A DNA stretch of 64,000 nucleotides from Roseibium algicola (lineage in GTDB: Bacteria > Pseudomonadota > Alphaproteobacteria > Rhizobiales > Stappiaceae), in contig NZ_CP019630.1 of the NCBI RefSeq assembly GCF_001999245.1, forward strand, positions 5,175,001 through 5,239,000, written 5' to 3'. Both the position numbers and the translations under genes were made by a program. How positions within the stretch are numbered: the first letter of the stretch is position 1; every line of letters begins with the position of its first letter. This document shows positions 27,167-36,388 of this stretch, piece by piece. Below the pieces are notes generated by a model. That model saw only the letters and a program-made list of their open reading frames with translations, ran no database searches and had not been told where the DNA came from.

Positions 27167-28957
27167 ATGAGCGGACGCGACTTCCATTTCGTGATGATCA
27201 AGCCGACCCATTACGACGACGACGGTTATCCGATCCAGTGGCTTCGCTCCGCAATTCCTTCCAACACGCTCGCCAGCCTGAACGGGCTCGCAGAAGCGGC
27301 CCGCAACCGTCAGGTTCTTGGGAAGGATGTCCGCATCCATCTTCATACCTTTGATGAAACCAACAAGCGGGTTCGTCCGGAAAAGATTGCCCGGGATATC
27401 CGAAAAGCAGGCGGAAAGGCCTTGATCGCGCTGGTCGGGGTTCAGTCAAACCAGTTTCCCCGGGCGACCGACCTTGCCCGCAGATTTCTCGGTCTTGGTC
27501 TGCCGGTTGCCATCGGCGGATTTCATGTCTCCGGCTGCATATCCATGCTGGATGAAATGCCGGAAGAGATGGTTCGGTTGCAAAAGGAAGGTGTCGTCTA
27601 TTTTGCCGGCGAGGCCGAGGACGGGCGGTTGGACGCTGTCTTCCGCGATGCCTTTTCTGACGATCTGAAGCCGCTTTACAATTTCATGGCGGACTTGCCG
27701 TCGCTGGAGGGGGAGCCGACCCCGATCCTGCCCACCCAGCACATTCGCTTCACGGCCGGATCGCATTCCAGCTTCGATCTTGGCCGCGGTTGCCCTTTCC
27801 AGTGTTCCTTCTGCACCATCATCAACGTGCAAGGTCGCAAGAGCCGGTTTCGTTCCGCCGACGATCTGGAGCAGATCATTCGCGATAACGTTGCACAGGG
27901 GATCGACCGTTTTTTCATCACCGACGACAATTTCGCCCGCAACAGGGAATGGGAGCCGCTGTTCGACCGGCTGATTCAGCTTAGGGAGCAGGAGAGTTTC
28001 GACATCAAGTTCATCATCCAGGTGGACACGCTCTGTCACCGGATTGACGGTTTCATCGAGAAAGCGACGCGGGCAGGGGTCAACCGGGTCTTTATCGGGC
28101 TGGAAAACATCAATCCGGACAATCTCATGGCCGCAAAGAAGCGGCAGAACAAGATCACCGAATACCGGGAGATGCTGCAGAAATGGCGGGCCCACGGGGC
28201 AACAACCTATGCCGGTTACATCATCGGTTTTCCGGGTGATACCAAGGAGTCGGTCCTGCATGATGTCGAGATCATCAAAAAGGAACTTCCGCTCGATCTG
28301 CTCGAGTTCTTTTATCTGACGCCGCTTCCGGGATCCGAAGATCACAAGGTGCTTTTAAGCAAAGGCATCTGGATGGATCCAGACCTCAACAAGTACGATC
28401 TCAATCACCGGGTGAGCCATCACCCGAAAATGAGCGATGAGGATTGGGAGGAGGCCTACCGGCAAGCCTGGGCAAGCTATTATTCGGATGGCCACATCGA
28501 AACGGTGTTGCGCAGAGCCGCGGCGCATCGCAAGGGGCGTCCGGGCAACAAATTGTTCCTGATGATGTGGTTCAAGCTGATGGTCGAATGCGAAGGCGTT
28601 CATCCGCTTGAGGGCGGTTATTTCCGCCTGAAATGCCGCACAGACCGACGCGGCGGGCTGCCGCTTGAAAATCCGCTGGTGTTCTATCCGCGGTATCTTG
28701 CCGAAATCGTCGCCAAACATTGGGTCTATCTATCTGCCGTCTGGCGGGTTTACCGGATCTACCGGAGGGTCAAGGCATCGCCTGACAGGCGGACGTATTC
28801 CGATCTTGCCATTGCCCCGATGAACCGGAGCGAAGAAGAGGATCTGGCGATGATCCGGGAAACACGCGGCGGCGCGGAAGCGGTTGCCAAACAGCTTCGC
28901 GATGCCGCGCTTTCGAAGGCCGGAAAAGACCGGGCGAAGGCAGCTTCGGCCCTATGA
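27167..28957 (+). CDS. B12-binding-domain radical SAM enzyme of unknown reaction
   Basis: 596 residues. N-terminal cobalamin-binding-like Rossmann domain (about 1-170; it lacks an obvious DxHxxG motif), then a radical SAM domain with CPFQCSFC (Cys 209, 213, 216), VFIGLENINPDNL and YAGYIIGFPGDTKES. The C-terminal part (about 450-596) has a membrane-proximal-like basic/aromatic segment. This arrangement is widespread in alphaproteobacteria, but I know no assigned substrate. Its 3' end overlaps the convergent transporter gene by six bases. Confidence 0.87.
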   Translation: MSGRDFHFVMIKPTHYDDDGYPIQWLRSAIPSNTLASLNGLAEAARNRQVLGKDVRIHLHTFDETNKRVRPEKIARDIRKAGGKALIALVGVQSNQFPRATDLARRFLGLGLPVAIGGFHVSGCISMLDEMPEEMVRLQKEGVVYFAGEAEDGRLDAVFRDAFSDDLKPLYNFMADLPSLEGEPTPILPTQHIRFTAGSHSSFDLGRGCPFQCSFCTIINVQGRKSRFRSADDLEQIIRDNVAQGIDRFFITDDNFARNREWEPLFDRLIQLREQESFDIKFIIQVDTLCHRIDGFIEKATRAGVNRVFIGLENINPDNLMAAKKRQNKITEYREMLQKWRAHGATTYAGYIIGFPGDTKESVLHDVEIIKKELPLDLLEFFYLTPLPGSEDHKVLLSKGIWMDPDLNKYDLNHRVSHHPKMSDEDWEEAYRQAWASYYSDGHIETVLRRAAAHRKGRPGNKLFLMMWFKLMVECEGVHPLEGGYFRLKCRTDRRGGLPLENPLVFYPRYLAEIVAKHWVYLSAVWRVYRIYRRVKASPDRRTYSDLAIAPMNRSEEEDLAMIRETRGGAEAVAKQLRDAALSKAGKDRAKAASAL

Positions 28958-29848
28958 TTGAGAGGCGGTAGCCTTGCGCCGAAGCAGCCGCCAGCCGAAG
29001 GTCATGCCCATCGCGGCAATGATGATCGCAGCCGCTCCGACAAGCTGCAGCGGTTTCAGCTGATGGCCGAAGGCAAGATAATCGACAAGGATCGCCACCA
29101 CCGGATAAATGAAGGAAAAGGCACCTTGCAGATAGGTCGGCAGCTTCTGCACGGCGCCATACATGAGGATATACATCACCCCCGTGTGAACGGCGCCAAG
29201 CGTGACAAGCGAGCCCCAGGCCATTGTACCTTCCGGCAAAGCGTTCCAGCTGACGAAGGGGGCAAGCATCAGGATGCCGACACAGACCTGTACCAGCGCG
29301 ATCAGCTGTGGAGGCGTTCCCGTCAGCTTCTTGGTCAGCAGGGCTGCGACAGCCCAGAAAAAGGCAGCACCGAGCGAGAGTGCTATGCCGAGTGCATAAT
29401 TTGAACCGGCATATTCGACAGCGCCGGGTTTTGCCTGGACGATCAGCAGGACACCGGCAAAGGCAATGACCAGCCAGCCGAGCTTGTTAACGGTGATCCG
29501 TTCTCCCAGAAACAGAATGCCGAAGCCGACCAGGATGAACGGCTGGGTATTGTAGACAGCGGTTGCCACGCCGATGGATGCCTCGGAATAGGCAGTGAAG
29601 AGCATTGCCCAGTTCACGACGATGGCAAAGCCCCCTATGGCGGCAACGGCCAGTTTTTTCCAGGTCAGGTGCCGGCGGAGTAGGCCCTGGGCAGAACAGA
29701 TGACAAGCAGCGCCAACGCACCGAAGGCGCAGCGCCAGAACACAACGTCGATGGCGCCCTGGCCGGAAAGGACCACGAAAAGTCCTATCGTTCCCAGAAT
29801 GGTCATGGCGGCAGTCATTTCGGTGGCGCCGCGCAATGTCTTGTCCAT
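28952..29848 (-). CDS. DMT superfamily (EamA) transporter
   Basis: 298 residues from the ATG at 29848, which has GGAGGC seven bases ahead; an ATG at 29881 lacks a ribosome site. Ten predicted membrane helices in two EamA repeats (FWRCAFGALALLVI in the first, LGAVHTGVMYILMYG in the second). Such proteins export amino acids or other metabolites; the substrate is not readable. The Lrp-type regulator lies divergently upstream and may control it. Confidence 0.88.
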   Translation of the reverse strand: MDKTLRGATEMTAAMTILGTIGLFVVLSGQGAIDVVFWRCAFGALALLVICSAQGLLRRHLTWKKLAVAAIGGFAIVVNWAMLFTAYSEASIGVATAVYNTQPFILVGFGILFLGERITVNKLGWLVIAFAGVLLIVQAKPGAVEYAGSNYALGIALSLGAAFFWAVAALLTKKLTGTPPQLIALVQVCVGILMLAPFVSWNALPEGTMAWGSLVTLGAVHTGVMYILMYGAVQKLPTYLQGAFSFIYPVVAILVDYLAFGHQLKPLQLVGAAAIIIAAMGMTFGWRLLRRKATASQS

Positions 29849-29977
29849 TTTTGCCTCCAAGCGTTTCAGGATGGCCTTCATTCTGCCAAGTAGGTGGATG
29901 CGAGTACTTTTGATAAATCAACAGAAGCTGGTATTGTTTTGTGAAATGTAAGCTTATCTGCCGATTGGTGTTTCGAA

Positions 29978-30436
29978 ATGAAGATGGATGAGACGGATAT
30001 CAAGATCGTTGAAGCCTTGATTGACGACGCGCGCATGTCGTTGAAAGACTTGGCCGCTCACGTGGGATTGTCGTCGCCCGGTGTTTCGGAGCGGATCCGC
30101 CGTCTGCAGGAACGCGGCGTCATTCGCGGCTTTACCGTGGATATTGATCCGAAGGTGCTTGGATACAGTCTGCAGGCGATCGTGCGCATTCGACCGCTGC
30201 CTGGAAAGCTGCATATCGTGCAGCAACTCATTCAGGAAATTCCCGAGTTTTGCGAGTGCGACAAGGTCACGGGAGAAGACTGTTTCGTCGCCCGACTTGC
30301 CATTCCTTCCATCGATCAGCTCGACGGAATTCTGGACCGGATATCGGACAAGGCGGAAACCAGCACCTCGATTGTCAAATCCCAGCCGATCCGCCGCCGT
30401 CCGCCGCCCTTGGCTGTGGCTGAGAAGGCCTCTTGA
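29978..30436 (+). CDS. Lrp/AsnC family transcriptional regulator
   Basis: 152 residues. N-terminal helix-turn-helix (DIKIVEALIDDARMSLKDLA, ERIRRLQERGVIRGFTVDID) and C-terminal RAM effector domain with the VTGEDCFVARLAI motif. Lrp/AsnC proteins sense amino acids. It is divergent from the DMT exporter with about 130 bases between, a common regulator/exporter layout, so the exporter is a likely target. Confidence 0.93.
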   Translation: MKMDETDIKIVEALIDDARMSLKDLAAHVGLSSPGVSERIRRLQERGVIRGFTVDIDPKVLGYSLQAIVRIRPLPGKLHIVQQLIQEIPEFCECDKVTGEDCFVARLAIPSIDQLDGILDRISDKAETSTSIVKSQPIRRRPPPLAVAEKAS

Positions 30437-30637
30437 GGCCTGCGTTTCCGGGCCGTTAAGGCCTGAATGCAAAATGTGTTGCCGCAACGAAAATTCTCAA
30501 AGACAGCACCTGCAAATCGGTGTATTCCGCAAAGGCCGCCGACCGGTCCGTGCAGTCTCTAAACTGCCTCAGGGCCGTCGCCAATGTTGGATGGAGACCG
30601 GGTGCGGCGCACCGGCCTTTGGGTCTTTCAAGGCACC

Positions 30638-31768
30638 ATGGACAAGGCTTCGCCCCAGGCCGAAACCGGGGATATTCTCATTCGCACTGCCGAGCCCGGC
30701 GATCTCGCCGAACTGTTTCGCATTGAAAACGCCGCCTTCGCCGGAGATCGCATTTCCCGGCGAAGCTTCAGGCGATTTCTGGAGAGCCCTCGCGCACGCC
30801 TTTTGGTCGCAACCGGTCCAGACGGGTTGGTTGGGTACGCGCTGCTGCTCTTGCGCCAGGCAACCGCGCTGGCGCGGCTCTATTCGCTTGCTGTGGATCC
30901 GGCCTGCCGGGGGCAGGGGCTTGGCGCAAAGCTGCTGGAAGCGTCCGAAGTTGCCGCTTTCGACAGCGATCGCATTGTGCTGCGGCTTGAAGTGCGTGCG
31001 GACAATGAGGCGGCCATCGCACTCTATCAGCGCAGCGGCTACCGGATGCTGGGCAGGGTAGAGGCCTATTACGAGGATGGCTGCGCAGCGTTGCGCATGG
31101 AAAAGCTGCTCCATGGTCCGGTGCTGGGCACCGGCAACGCGCCTTATTACTCGCAGACAACCGAATTCACCTGCGGCCCGGCCTGTGCACTGATGGCGGC
31201 CCGGCATTTCGACCGGTCGGTTCCGGCAGAACCCTTGACGGAACTCACCCTCTGGCGGGAGGCAACGACAATTTATCTCGCCTCCGGTCATGGCGGCTGC
31301 GGTCCCTTCGGCCTGGCCAATGCGCTTGCACGGCGCGGGCTTTCGGTCGAGGTCAGGCTGTTTCCCGACGAACTCCTGTTTCTCAATTCGGTTCGGAACC
31401 CGGAAAAGCGCAAGGTTCTGACCCTGGTACAGGAAGGCTACCGATCGGAAGCCGCGCAGCTTGGTGTTGCCCGTTCGGAAACCCCCTTGGAGGCAACAGC
31501 ACTGGCGACCGAGATATCAGCCGGTACGCTCGCGATCGTGCTCATTTCCGGCTACCGCATGTTCGGCCAGAAAGTGCCACATTGGGTGCTTGTGCATGAT
31601 GCGGACGATCGCCACCTCATCATTCATGACCCGTGGCTTGAGCGCGAGCGCCATGAAAGTCCGGCAGATGCTGCCAATCTTCCCATTCCCTTTGCCGAAT
31701 TCGACCGCATGGCCCGCTGGGGCCGCAGCGCGGTACGTGCCCAAATCCTGATACGAAAGGACGCCTGA
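30638..31768 (+). CDS. GNAT acetyltransferase fused to C39-like (papain-fold) peptidase
   Basis: 376 residues from the ATG at 30638 (MDKASPQAETGDILIRTAEP); an ATG at 30584 is also possible. Residues about 14-150 are a GNAT domain with the acetyl-CoA motif VDPACRGQGLGAKLL and IALYQRSGYRMLGR. Residues about 165-376 are a C39-like peptidase with catalytic Cys in EFTCGPACALMAA and His in PHWVLVHDADDRHLIIHDPW. The next gene, a RimK-type ATP-grasp protein, starts five bases after the stop. This fusion beside that ligase is a known conserved pair, proposed by comparative genomics to make or modify a peptide. Confidence 0.88.
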   Translation: MDKASPQAETGDILIRTAEPGDLAELFRIENAAFAGDRISRRSFRRFLESPRARLLVATGPDGLVGYALLLLRQATALARLYSLAVDPACRGQGLGAKLLEASEVAAFDSDRIVLRLEVRADNEAAIALYQRSGYRMLGRVEAYYEDGCAALRMEKLLHGPVLGTGNAPYYSQTTEFTCGPACALMAARHFDRSVPAEPLTELTLWREATTIYLASGHGGCGPFGLANALARRGLSVEVRLFPDELLFLNSVRNPEKRKVLTLVQEGYRSEAAQLGVARSETPLEATALATEISAGTLAIVLISGYRMFGQKVPHWVLVHDADDRHLIIHDPWLERERHESPADAANLPIPFAEFDRMARWGRSAVRAQILIRKDA

Positions 31769-31772
31769 TCCA

Positions 31773-33239
31773 ATGTCTTCCTGGGTCATTCTGGTCGACA
31801 ACCTCAAAGACCTCTCCAACACGGAAACGCCGCACAAGGTCATGACCGTGCGGGAGTATCTGACGCACCCGAAACTGTTTACCGGTGCCAAGCCGACCAT
31901 TCTCAACCTGTCGCGCTCCTACGCTTATCAGGGGGCAGGCTATTACGCGTCGCTTCTGGCTGAAGCACGCCAGCACCGCGTGGTGCCGGTTGTCGAGACG
32001 ATGATCGAACTGTCCCGCAAGCAACTCTATCAGCATGCCTTGCCGGAGCTTGAAGACCGGCTGAACCGCTGCCTTCGCAAGATGGCACCGGAGGCTGCTG
32101 GTGCGGTCTCTCGGCTGCTGATCTATCTCGGCCAGGTTGGCGACCCTGCACTTGAACCATTCGCGCGGCTCTTGTTCGACTGGTTCCGCGCACCTGTGCT
32201 GGAGGTACTGCTGGAAGAGGGCGAATGGCGCAGCATCAAGCGCATCCGCGTGCTGGCGGTAAATGACCTTGAGGCGGAAGAGCGCGCGCAATTTCTGGCA
32301 GCGGTGGAAAGCTATACGACACGTCCCTGGCGGGCGCCGAAACAGCGCGCCCTGATGAAGTACGCCATGGCTGTTCTGTCCGATCCCAAGGAAGAGTTGC
32401 CGCCATCCTCCATCGCCTCTCTGAAGCACATGGCCAAGGTGGCGGCGCGCCACGGGGTTGAAGTCGTGCCGATCGGCAAGGGTGATCTCGACAAGCTGGC
32501 GCAGTATGATGCGCTGTTCATTCGCGAGACCACCAACATCGACAATCACACCTACCGCTTTGCCCGGCGCGCCGTGCAGGAAGGCATGCCGGTGATCGAC
32601 GATCCGGTGTCGATGATCCGCTGTACCAACAAGGTCTATCTGACCGAGCTTCTGGCAAGTCATGGCATCGCGACGCCCAAGACCATCGTCCTGTCTTCCC
32701 TGAAGGAGGCGGGTGACCTGGAAGCCAAGCTCGGCTCTCCGATCGTTCTGAAGATCCCCGACGGCTCCTTCAGCCGTGGCGTGTTCCGGGTGACGGGCGC
32801 TGAACCCATCAAGGAAAAGCTGAAAGAGCTATTCCAGGAAAGCGCCATCCTGCTTGCGCAGGAATACTGCCCGACGGATTTCGACTGGCGCATCGGTGTG
32901 CTGGACGGAGAACCGCTGTTCGCCTGCCAGTATCTGATGGCCAAGAAACACTGGCAGATCGTGCGGCACGAGACCGGCAAGAAGGCCGTCGAAGGCGGGT
33001 TCAAGACAGTTTCCATGGCCGAAACGCCACCGGCGGTGATCGACATCGCGGTTCGGGCGGCGCGGCTTATCGGTGATGGTCTTTACGGCGTCGATCTGAA
33101 AGTGATCGGCGAGCGGGTGGTGGTCATCGAGATCAATGACAATCCAAACCTCGATCACGGGGTTGAAGATCTGGCGGAAAAGGACGCTGTCTGGGATCAG
33201 CTTATCCGCTGGTTCGTACGCCGCCTGGAGGCGCGCTAG
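31773..33239 (+). CDS. RimK-type ATP-grasp ligase with RLAN N-terminal domain
   Basis: 488 residues. The first ~200 residues match the RimK-like ATP-grasp N-terminal (RLAN) domain type; the C-terminal ~280 form the ATP-grasp fold with GSPIVLKIPDGSFSRGVFRV and the metal-binding VVIEINDNPNLDHG. ATP-grasp ligases of this group form amide bonds through acyl-phosphates, adding amino acids to peptides or proteins. It is translationally close to the GNAT-C39 gene, so the two products probably act together. The target molecule is unknown; no small precursor gene is visible beside them. Confidence 0.9.
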   Translation: MSSWVILVDNLKDLSNTETPHKVMTVREYLTHPKLFTGAKPTILNLSRSYAYQGAGYYASLLAEARQHRVVPVVETMIELSRKQLYQHALPELEDRLNRCLRKMAPEAAGAVSRLLIYLGQVGDPALEPFARLLFDWFRAPVLEVLLEEGEWRSIKRIRVLAVNDLEAEERAQFLAAVESYTTRPWRAPKQRALMKYAMAVLSDPKEELPPSSIASLKHMAKVAARHGVEVVPIGKGDLDKLAQYDALFIRETTNIDNHTYRFARRAVQEGMPVIDDPVSMIRCTNKVYLTELLASHGIATPKTIVLSSLKEAGDLEAKLGSPIVLKIPDGSFSRGVFRVTGAEPIKEKLKELFQESAILLAQEYCPTDFDWRIGVLDGEPLFACQYLMAKKHWQIVRHETGKKAVEGGFKTVSMAETPPAVIDIAVRAARLIGDGLYGVDLKVIGERVVVIEINDNPNLDHGVEDLAEKDAVWDQLIRWFVRRLEAR

Positions 33240-33377
33240 GGCAACACCGCCGGCCAAATCAAGGGAAATGCTTCGGAAAAGGTTGCCGGATTAGTTTGAA
33301 TCCCGTATGCCCGGCCCGTTCCATTTCCTTTGAACAGCTTACCTGCCTTGTCTGCAGGAGTGAGCAGGAGAAAACCG

Positions 33378-35348
33378 ATGATTGAACTTACTTTCCCCGA
33401 CAATTCCGTGCGCCAGTACGAGCCAGGCACCACAGGCCTTGCCGTCGCCGAAGGCATTTCCAAGTCGCTGGCCAAAAAGGCCGTGGCAATGGCTCTCGAC
33501 GGGGAACTGAAAGATCTCACCGACCCGATCAGCGGCAATCACCAGATCGAGATTGTCACCCGCGACGACCCGCGCGCCCTTGAACTGATCCGCCACGATG
33601 CGGCCCACGTCATGGCCGAAGCCGTGCAAGAACTGTGGCCCGGTACCCAGGTGACCATCGGTCCGGTGATCGAAAACGGCTTTTACTACGACTTCAAGCG
33701 CGTTCACCCGGACACGGGCGCCGACTGGCCATTCACGCCGGAAGAGCTGCCGGTTATCGAAAAGAAGATGCGCGAGATCATCGGCCGCGGTGCGCAGTTC
33801 ACCAAGGAAGTGTGGAGCCGCGACGAAGCGAAGCGCTATTTCGCAGCCAAGGGCGAGGACTACAAGGTCGAGCTCGTTGATGCGATTCCGGAAGATCAGG
33901 AACTCAAGATCTACAAGCAGGGCCAGTGGCTGGACCTGTGCCGGGGTCCGCATATGGTCTCCACCCGGCAGATCGGCGATGCCTTCAAGCTGATGAAGGT
34001 GGCCGGCGCCTACTGGCGCGGCGACAGCAACAACGAAATGCTGACGCGCATCTACGCAACGGCGTGGCACAGCGAGAAGGAGCTCAAAGCCTACCTTCAC
34101 ATGCTGGAAGAGGCCGAAAAGCGCGACCACCGCAAACTGGGCCGGGAAATGGACCTGTTCCATTTCCAGGAAGAAGGACCGGGTGTTGTCTTCTGGCACC
34201 CGAAAGGCTGGGACATGTTCCAGAGCCTGATCGCCTACAAGCGCCGGGTTCTGAAGGACACCTACAAGGAAGTGAACGCACCGCAGGTGCTGCACACGTC
34301 GCTTTGGGAAACCTCCGGTCACTGGACCTGGTACAAGGAGAACATGTTCTCCGTGCAGTGTGCCGATCCGGAAGCCGAGGACGAGCGTGTCTTCGCGCTG
34401 AAGCCGATGAACTGCCCCGGGCACGTACAGATCTTCAAGCACGGGCTGAAGAGCTACCGCGATCTGCCGATGCGCCTTGCCGAGTTCGGTGCGGTGCACC
34501 GCTACGAACCGTCTGGTGCACTTCACGGTCTGATGCGCGTGCGCGGCTTCACCCAGGACGATGCCCATGTGTTCTGTACCGAAGAGCAGATGGCGGATGA
34601 GTGTCTCAAGATCAACGACCTGATCCTGTCTGTGTATGAAGACTTCGGCTTCGACGAGATCGTGGTGAAACTGTCCACCCGTCCGGAAAAGCGCGTCGGC
34701 ACCGACGAGGCATGGGATCACGCGGAAGCGATCATGTCCGATGTGCTGAAGCAGATCGAAGCCCAGTCGGGCGGCCGGGTGAAGACCGACATCCTGCCGG
34801 GTGAGGGTGCTTTCTACGGTCCGAAGTTCGAGTACACCCTGCGCGATGCCATCGGCCGTGAATGGCAGTGCGGCACGACGCAGGTTGACTTCAACCTGCC
34901 GGAACGCTTTGGTGCCTTCTACGTCGACAAGGACGGCGAGAAGAAGACACCGGTGATGATCCACCGCGCGATCTGCGGGTCCATGGAACGGTTCCTGGGT
35001 ATCCTGATCGAGAACTTCGCCGGTCACTTCCCGCTGTGGTTTGCGCCGCTGCAGATCGTGGTGGCAACGATCACTTCGGAAGCCGACGATTACGGCCAGG
35101 AAGTGGCAGATCTGCTCAAGGCGAAAGGCCTCAAGGTCGAGACCGATTTCCGCAATGAGAAGATCAACTACAAGGTCCGCGAACACTCGCTGGCCAAGGT
35201 GCCGGTGATCATCGTGTGCGGCATGCGTGAAGCCGAGGAGCGGACCGTGAACGTTCGCCGTCTCGGTTCCAAGGACCAGACCCCGATGGGCCTCGACGAG
35301 GCAATTGCGGCGTTCGTTGAAGAAGCGACGCCGCCAGACCTGAAGTAA
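33378..35348 (+). CDS. thrS: Threonyl-tRNA synthetase
   Basis: 656 residues from the ATG at 33378, with AGCAGGAG before it; upstream in-frame codons at 33330 are not like ThrS. Order: TGS domain (about 1-65), tRNA-SAD editing domain with [17 protein letters not shown] and CRGPHM, the class II catalytic core with [34 protein letters not shown] and [15 protein letters not shown], and the anticodon-binding domain at the C-terminus. It charges tRNA-Thr. The following region has two large hairpins. Confidence 0.98.
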   Translation: MIELTFPDNSVRQYEPGTTGLAVAEGISKSLAKKAVAMALDGELKDLTDPISGNHQIEIVTRDDPRALELIRHDAAHVMAEAVQELWPGTQVTIGPVIENGFYYDFKRVHPDTGADWPFTPEELPVIEKKMREIIGRGAQFTKEVWSRDEAKRYFAAKGEDYKVELVDAIPEDQELKIYKQGQWLDLCRGPHMVSTRQIGDAFKLMKVAGAYWRGDSNNEMLTRIYATAWHSEKELKAYLHMLEEAEKRDHRKLGREMDLFHFQEEGPGVVFWHPKGWDMFQSLIAYKRRVLKDTYKEVNAPQVLHTSLWETSGHWTWYKENMFSVQCADPEAEDERVFALKPMNCPGHVQIFKHGLKSYRDLPMRLAEFGAVHRYEPSGALHGLMRVRGFTQDDAHVFCTEEQMADECLKINDLILSVYEDFGFDEIVVKLSTRPEKRVGTDEAWDHAEAIMSDVLKQIEAQSGGRVKTDILPGEGAFYGPKFEYTLRDAIGREWQCGTTQVDFNLPERFGAFYVDKDGEKKTPVMIHRAICGSMERFLGILIENFAGHFPLWFAPLQIVVATITSEADDYGQEVADLLKAKGLKVETDFRNEKINYKVREHSLAKVPVIIVCGMREAEERTVNVRRLGSKDQTPMGLDEAIAAFVEEATPPDLK

Positions 35349-35350
35349 GG

Positions 35351-35419
35351 TTTTCCCTGGCATTAAGGGAAAATCTGACAGCTTGCACATTGCCCTGGCA
35401 TCAGGGCAATGTGCTGTCA
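35351..35419 (+). other. Two hairpins downstream of thrS
   Basis: Hairpin one pairs TTTTCCCT with AGGGAAAA (35351-35358 and 35366-35373). Hairpin two is a perfect 12-base stem (35385-35396 and 35403-35414) inside a further TGACA/TGTCA pairing. Both have CCCTGGCAT at the top of the 5' side, so the two look related. Neither has a clear U-tract, so termination is uncertain; the second overlaps the region just before the acyltransferase gene. Confidence 0.7.
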
Positions 35420-35434
35420 CAATCATGAAACAGG

Positions 35435-36340
35435 GTGTCTGGTATTGGGTTCCGGATTTGCCACCGTTTCATCAGGGTCAAGACGACTGCCGTGAACTAC
35501 GCTGAATTCAGTTATGCCAATCCTGAGCATCCACCGCTGAAGCGTTGGACCATCCGCACCATTGAAGGTCTCTCCGGCCGGCGAAAGCTGGTCAACATCT
35601 ACGAGGTGTGGAAGGAAACGATGGTCGGCACGTCCGACTATATCTGGAATGACCTTCTCGGCCTGATCAACCTCAACGTTTCGGTTGCAGATGGCGAATG
35701 GCCGCCGAAGGATCTGCCGGAGGGTCCACTGGTGCTTATCGCCAATCATCCCTACGGCATTGGCGATGGTCTAGCGATCCTGGCACTCGCGGAACAGCTT
35801 GGCCGCCCGTTCAAGATCCTGATCAACAACGAGTTGCTGAAGGTACCGGAAGTCCGGCCGTTTTCGCTGCCGGTCGATTTCGAGGAAACCAAGGAAGCGC
35901 TCAAGACCAACATGGCCACTCGCAAGGAGGCGCTGCGCCTGCTGCAGGAAGGCACGACCATTATCGTTTTTCCAGGTGGTGGCGTGGCAACGGCTGCCAA
36001 GCCATTCGGCCGTGCGGAAGAACTGCCCTGGAAGACTTTCACGGCAAAAATGATCCGGTCTTCGAGAGCAACCGTCCTTCCGCTTTATTTCGACGGGCAG
36101 AATTCCTGGCTGTTCCACCTGGTCAGCAAATACTCGCTGACCCTTCGTCTGGCGCTGCTTGTGCGCGAGTTTCGCCGTATCCTCGGGTCTGTGATGACCG
36201 CACGCGCGGGCAGGGCAATCCCGTTCGAAACGCTTTCGGGATTTGGCGATCAGAAGGAGATCATGGATTTCCTGCAGACCAAGGTCATGGAGATGGCGCC
36301 ACCCACACGGACCCGGCGTTTGCTCGGCCGGCGGCGTTAG
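35435..36340 (+). CDS. Lysophospholipid acyltransferase-family protein
   Basis: 301 residues, or 282 if a GTG at 35492 is the start. The PlsC-like fold shows NHPYGIGDG (a His-x5-Asp form of the usual His-x4-Asp motif, as in hemolysin-like acyltransferases), LLKVPEVRPFSLPVDF and VFPGGGVATAAKPFGRA. Such enzymes transfer an acyl chain to a lyso-lipid, for example in ornithine lipid or phosphatidic acid synthesis. No partner gene identifies the substrate. No clear ribosome site at either start. Confidence 0.8.
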   Translation: MSGIGFRICHRFIRVKTTAVNYAEFSYANPEHPPLKRWTIRTIEGLSGRRKLVNIYEVWKETMVGTSDYIWNDLLGLINLNVSVADGEWPPKDLPEGPLVLIANHPYGIGDGLAILALAEQLGRPFKILINNELLKVPEVRPFSLPVDFEETKEALKTNMATRKEALRLLQEGTTIIVFPGGGVATAAKPFGRAEELPWKTFTAKMIRSSRATVLPLYFDGQNSWLFHLVSKYSLTLRLALLVREFRRILGSVMTARAGRAIPFETLSGFGDQKEIMDFLQTKVMEMAPPTRTRRLLGRRR

Positions 36341-36388
36341 ACGTCGCTACCCAGTCAGATCTTAAAGTTGCCGGGAACACGGCGCAGG

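Noticed and set aside
33339..35426. A 695-codon open frame antisense to thrS
   Set aside because: It exactly mirrors thrS, has no ribosome site and is explained by the GC-rich third codon position of thrS.
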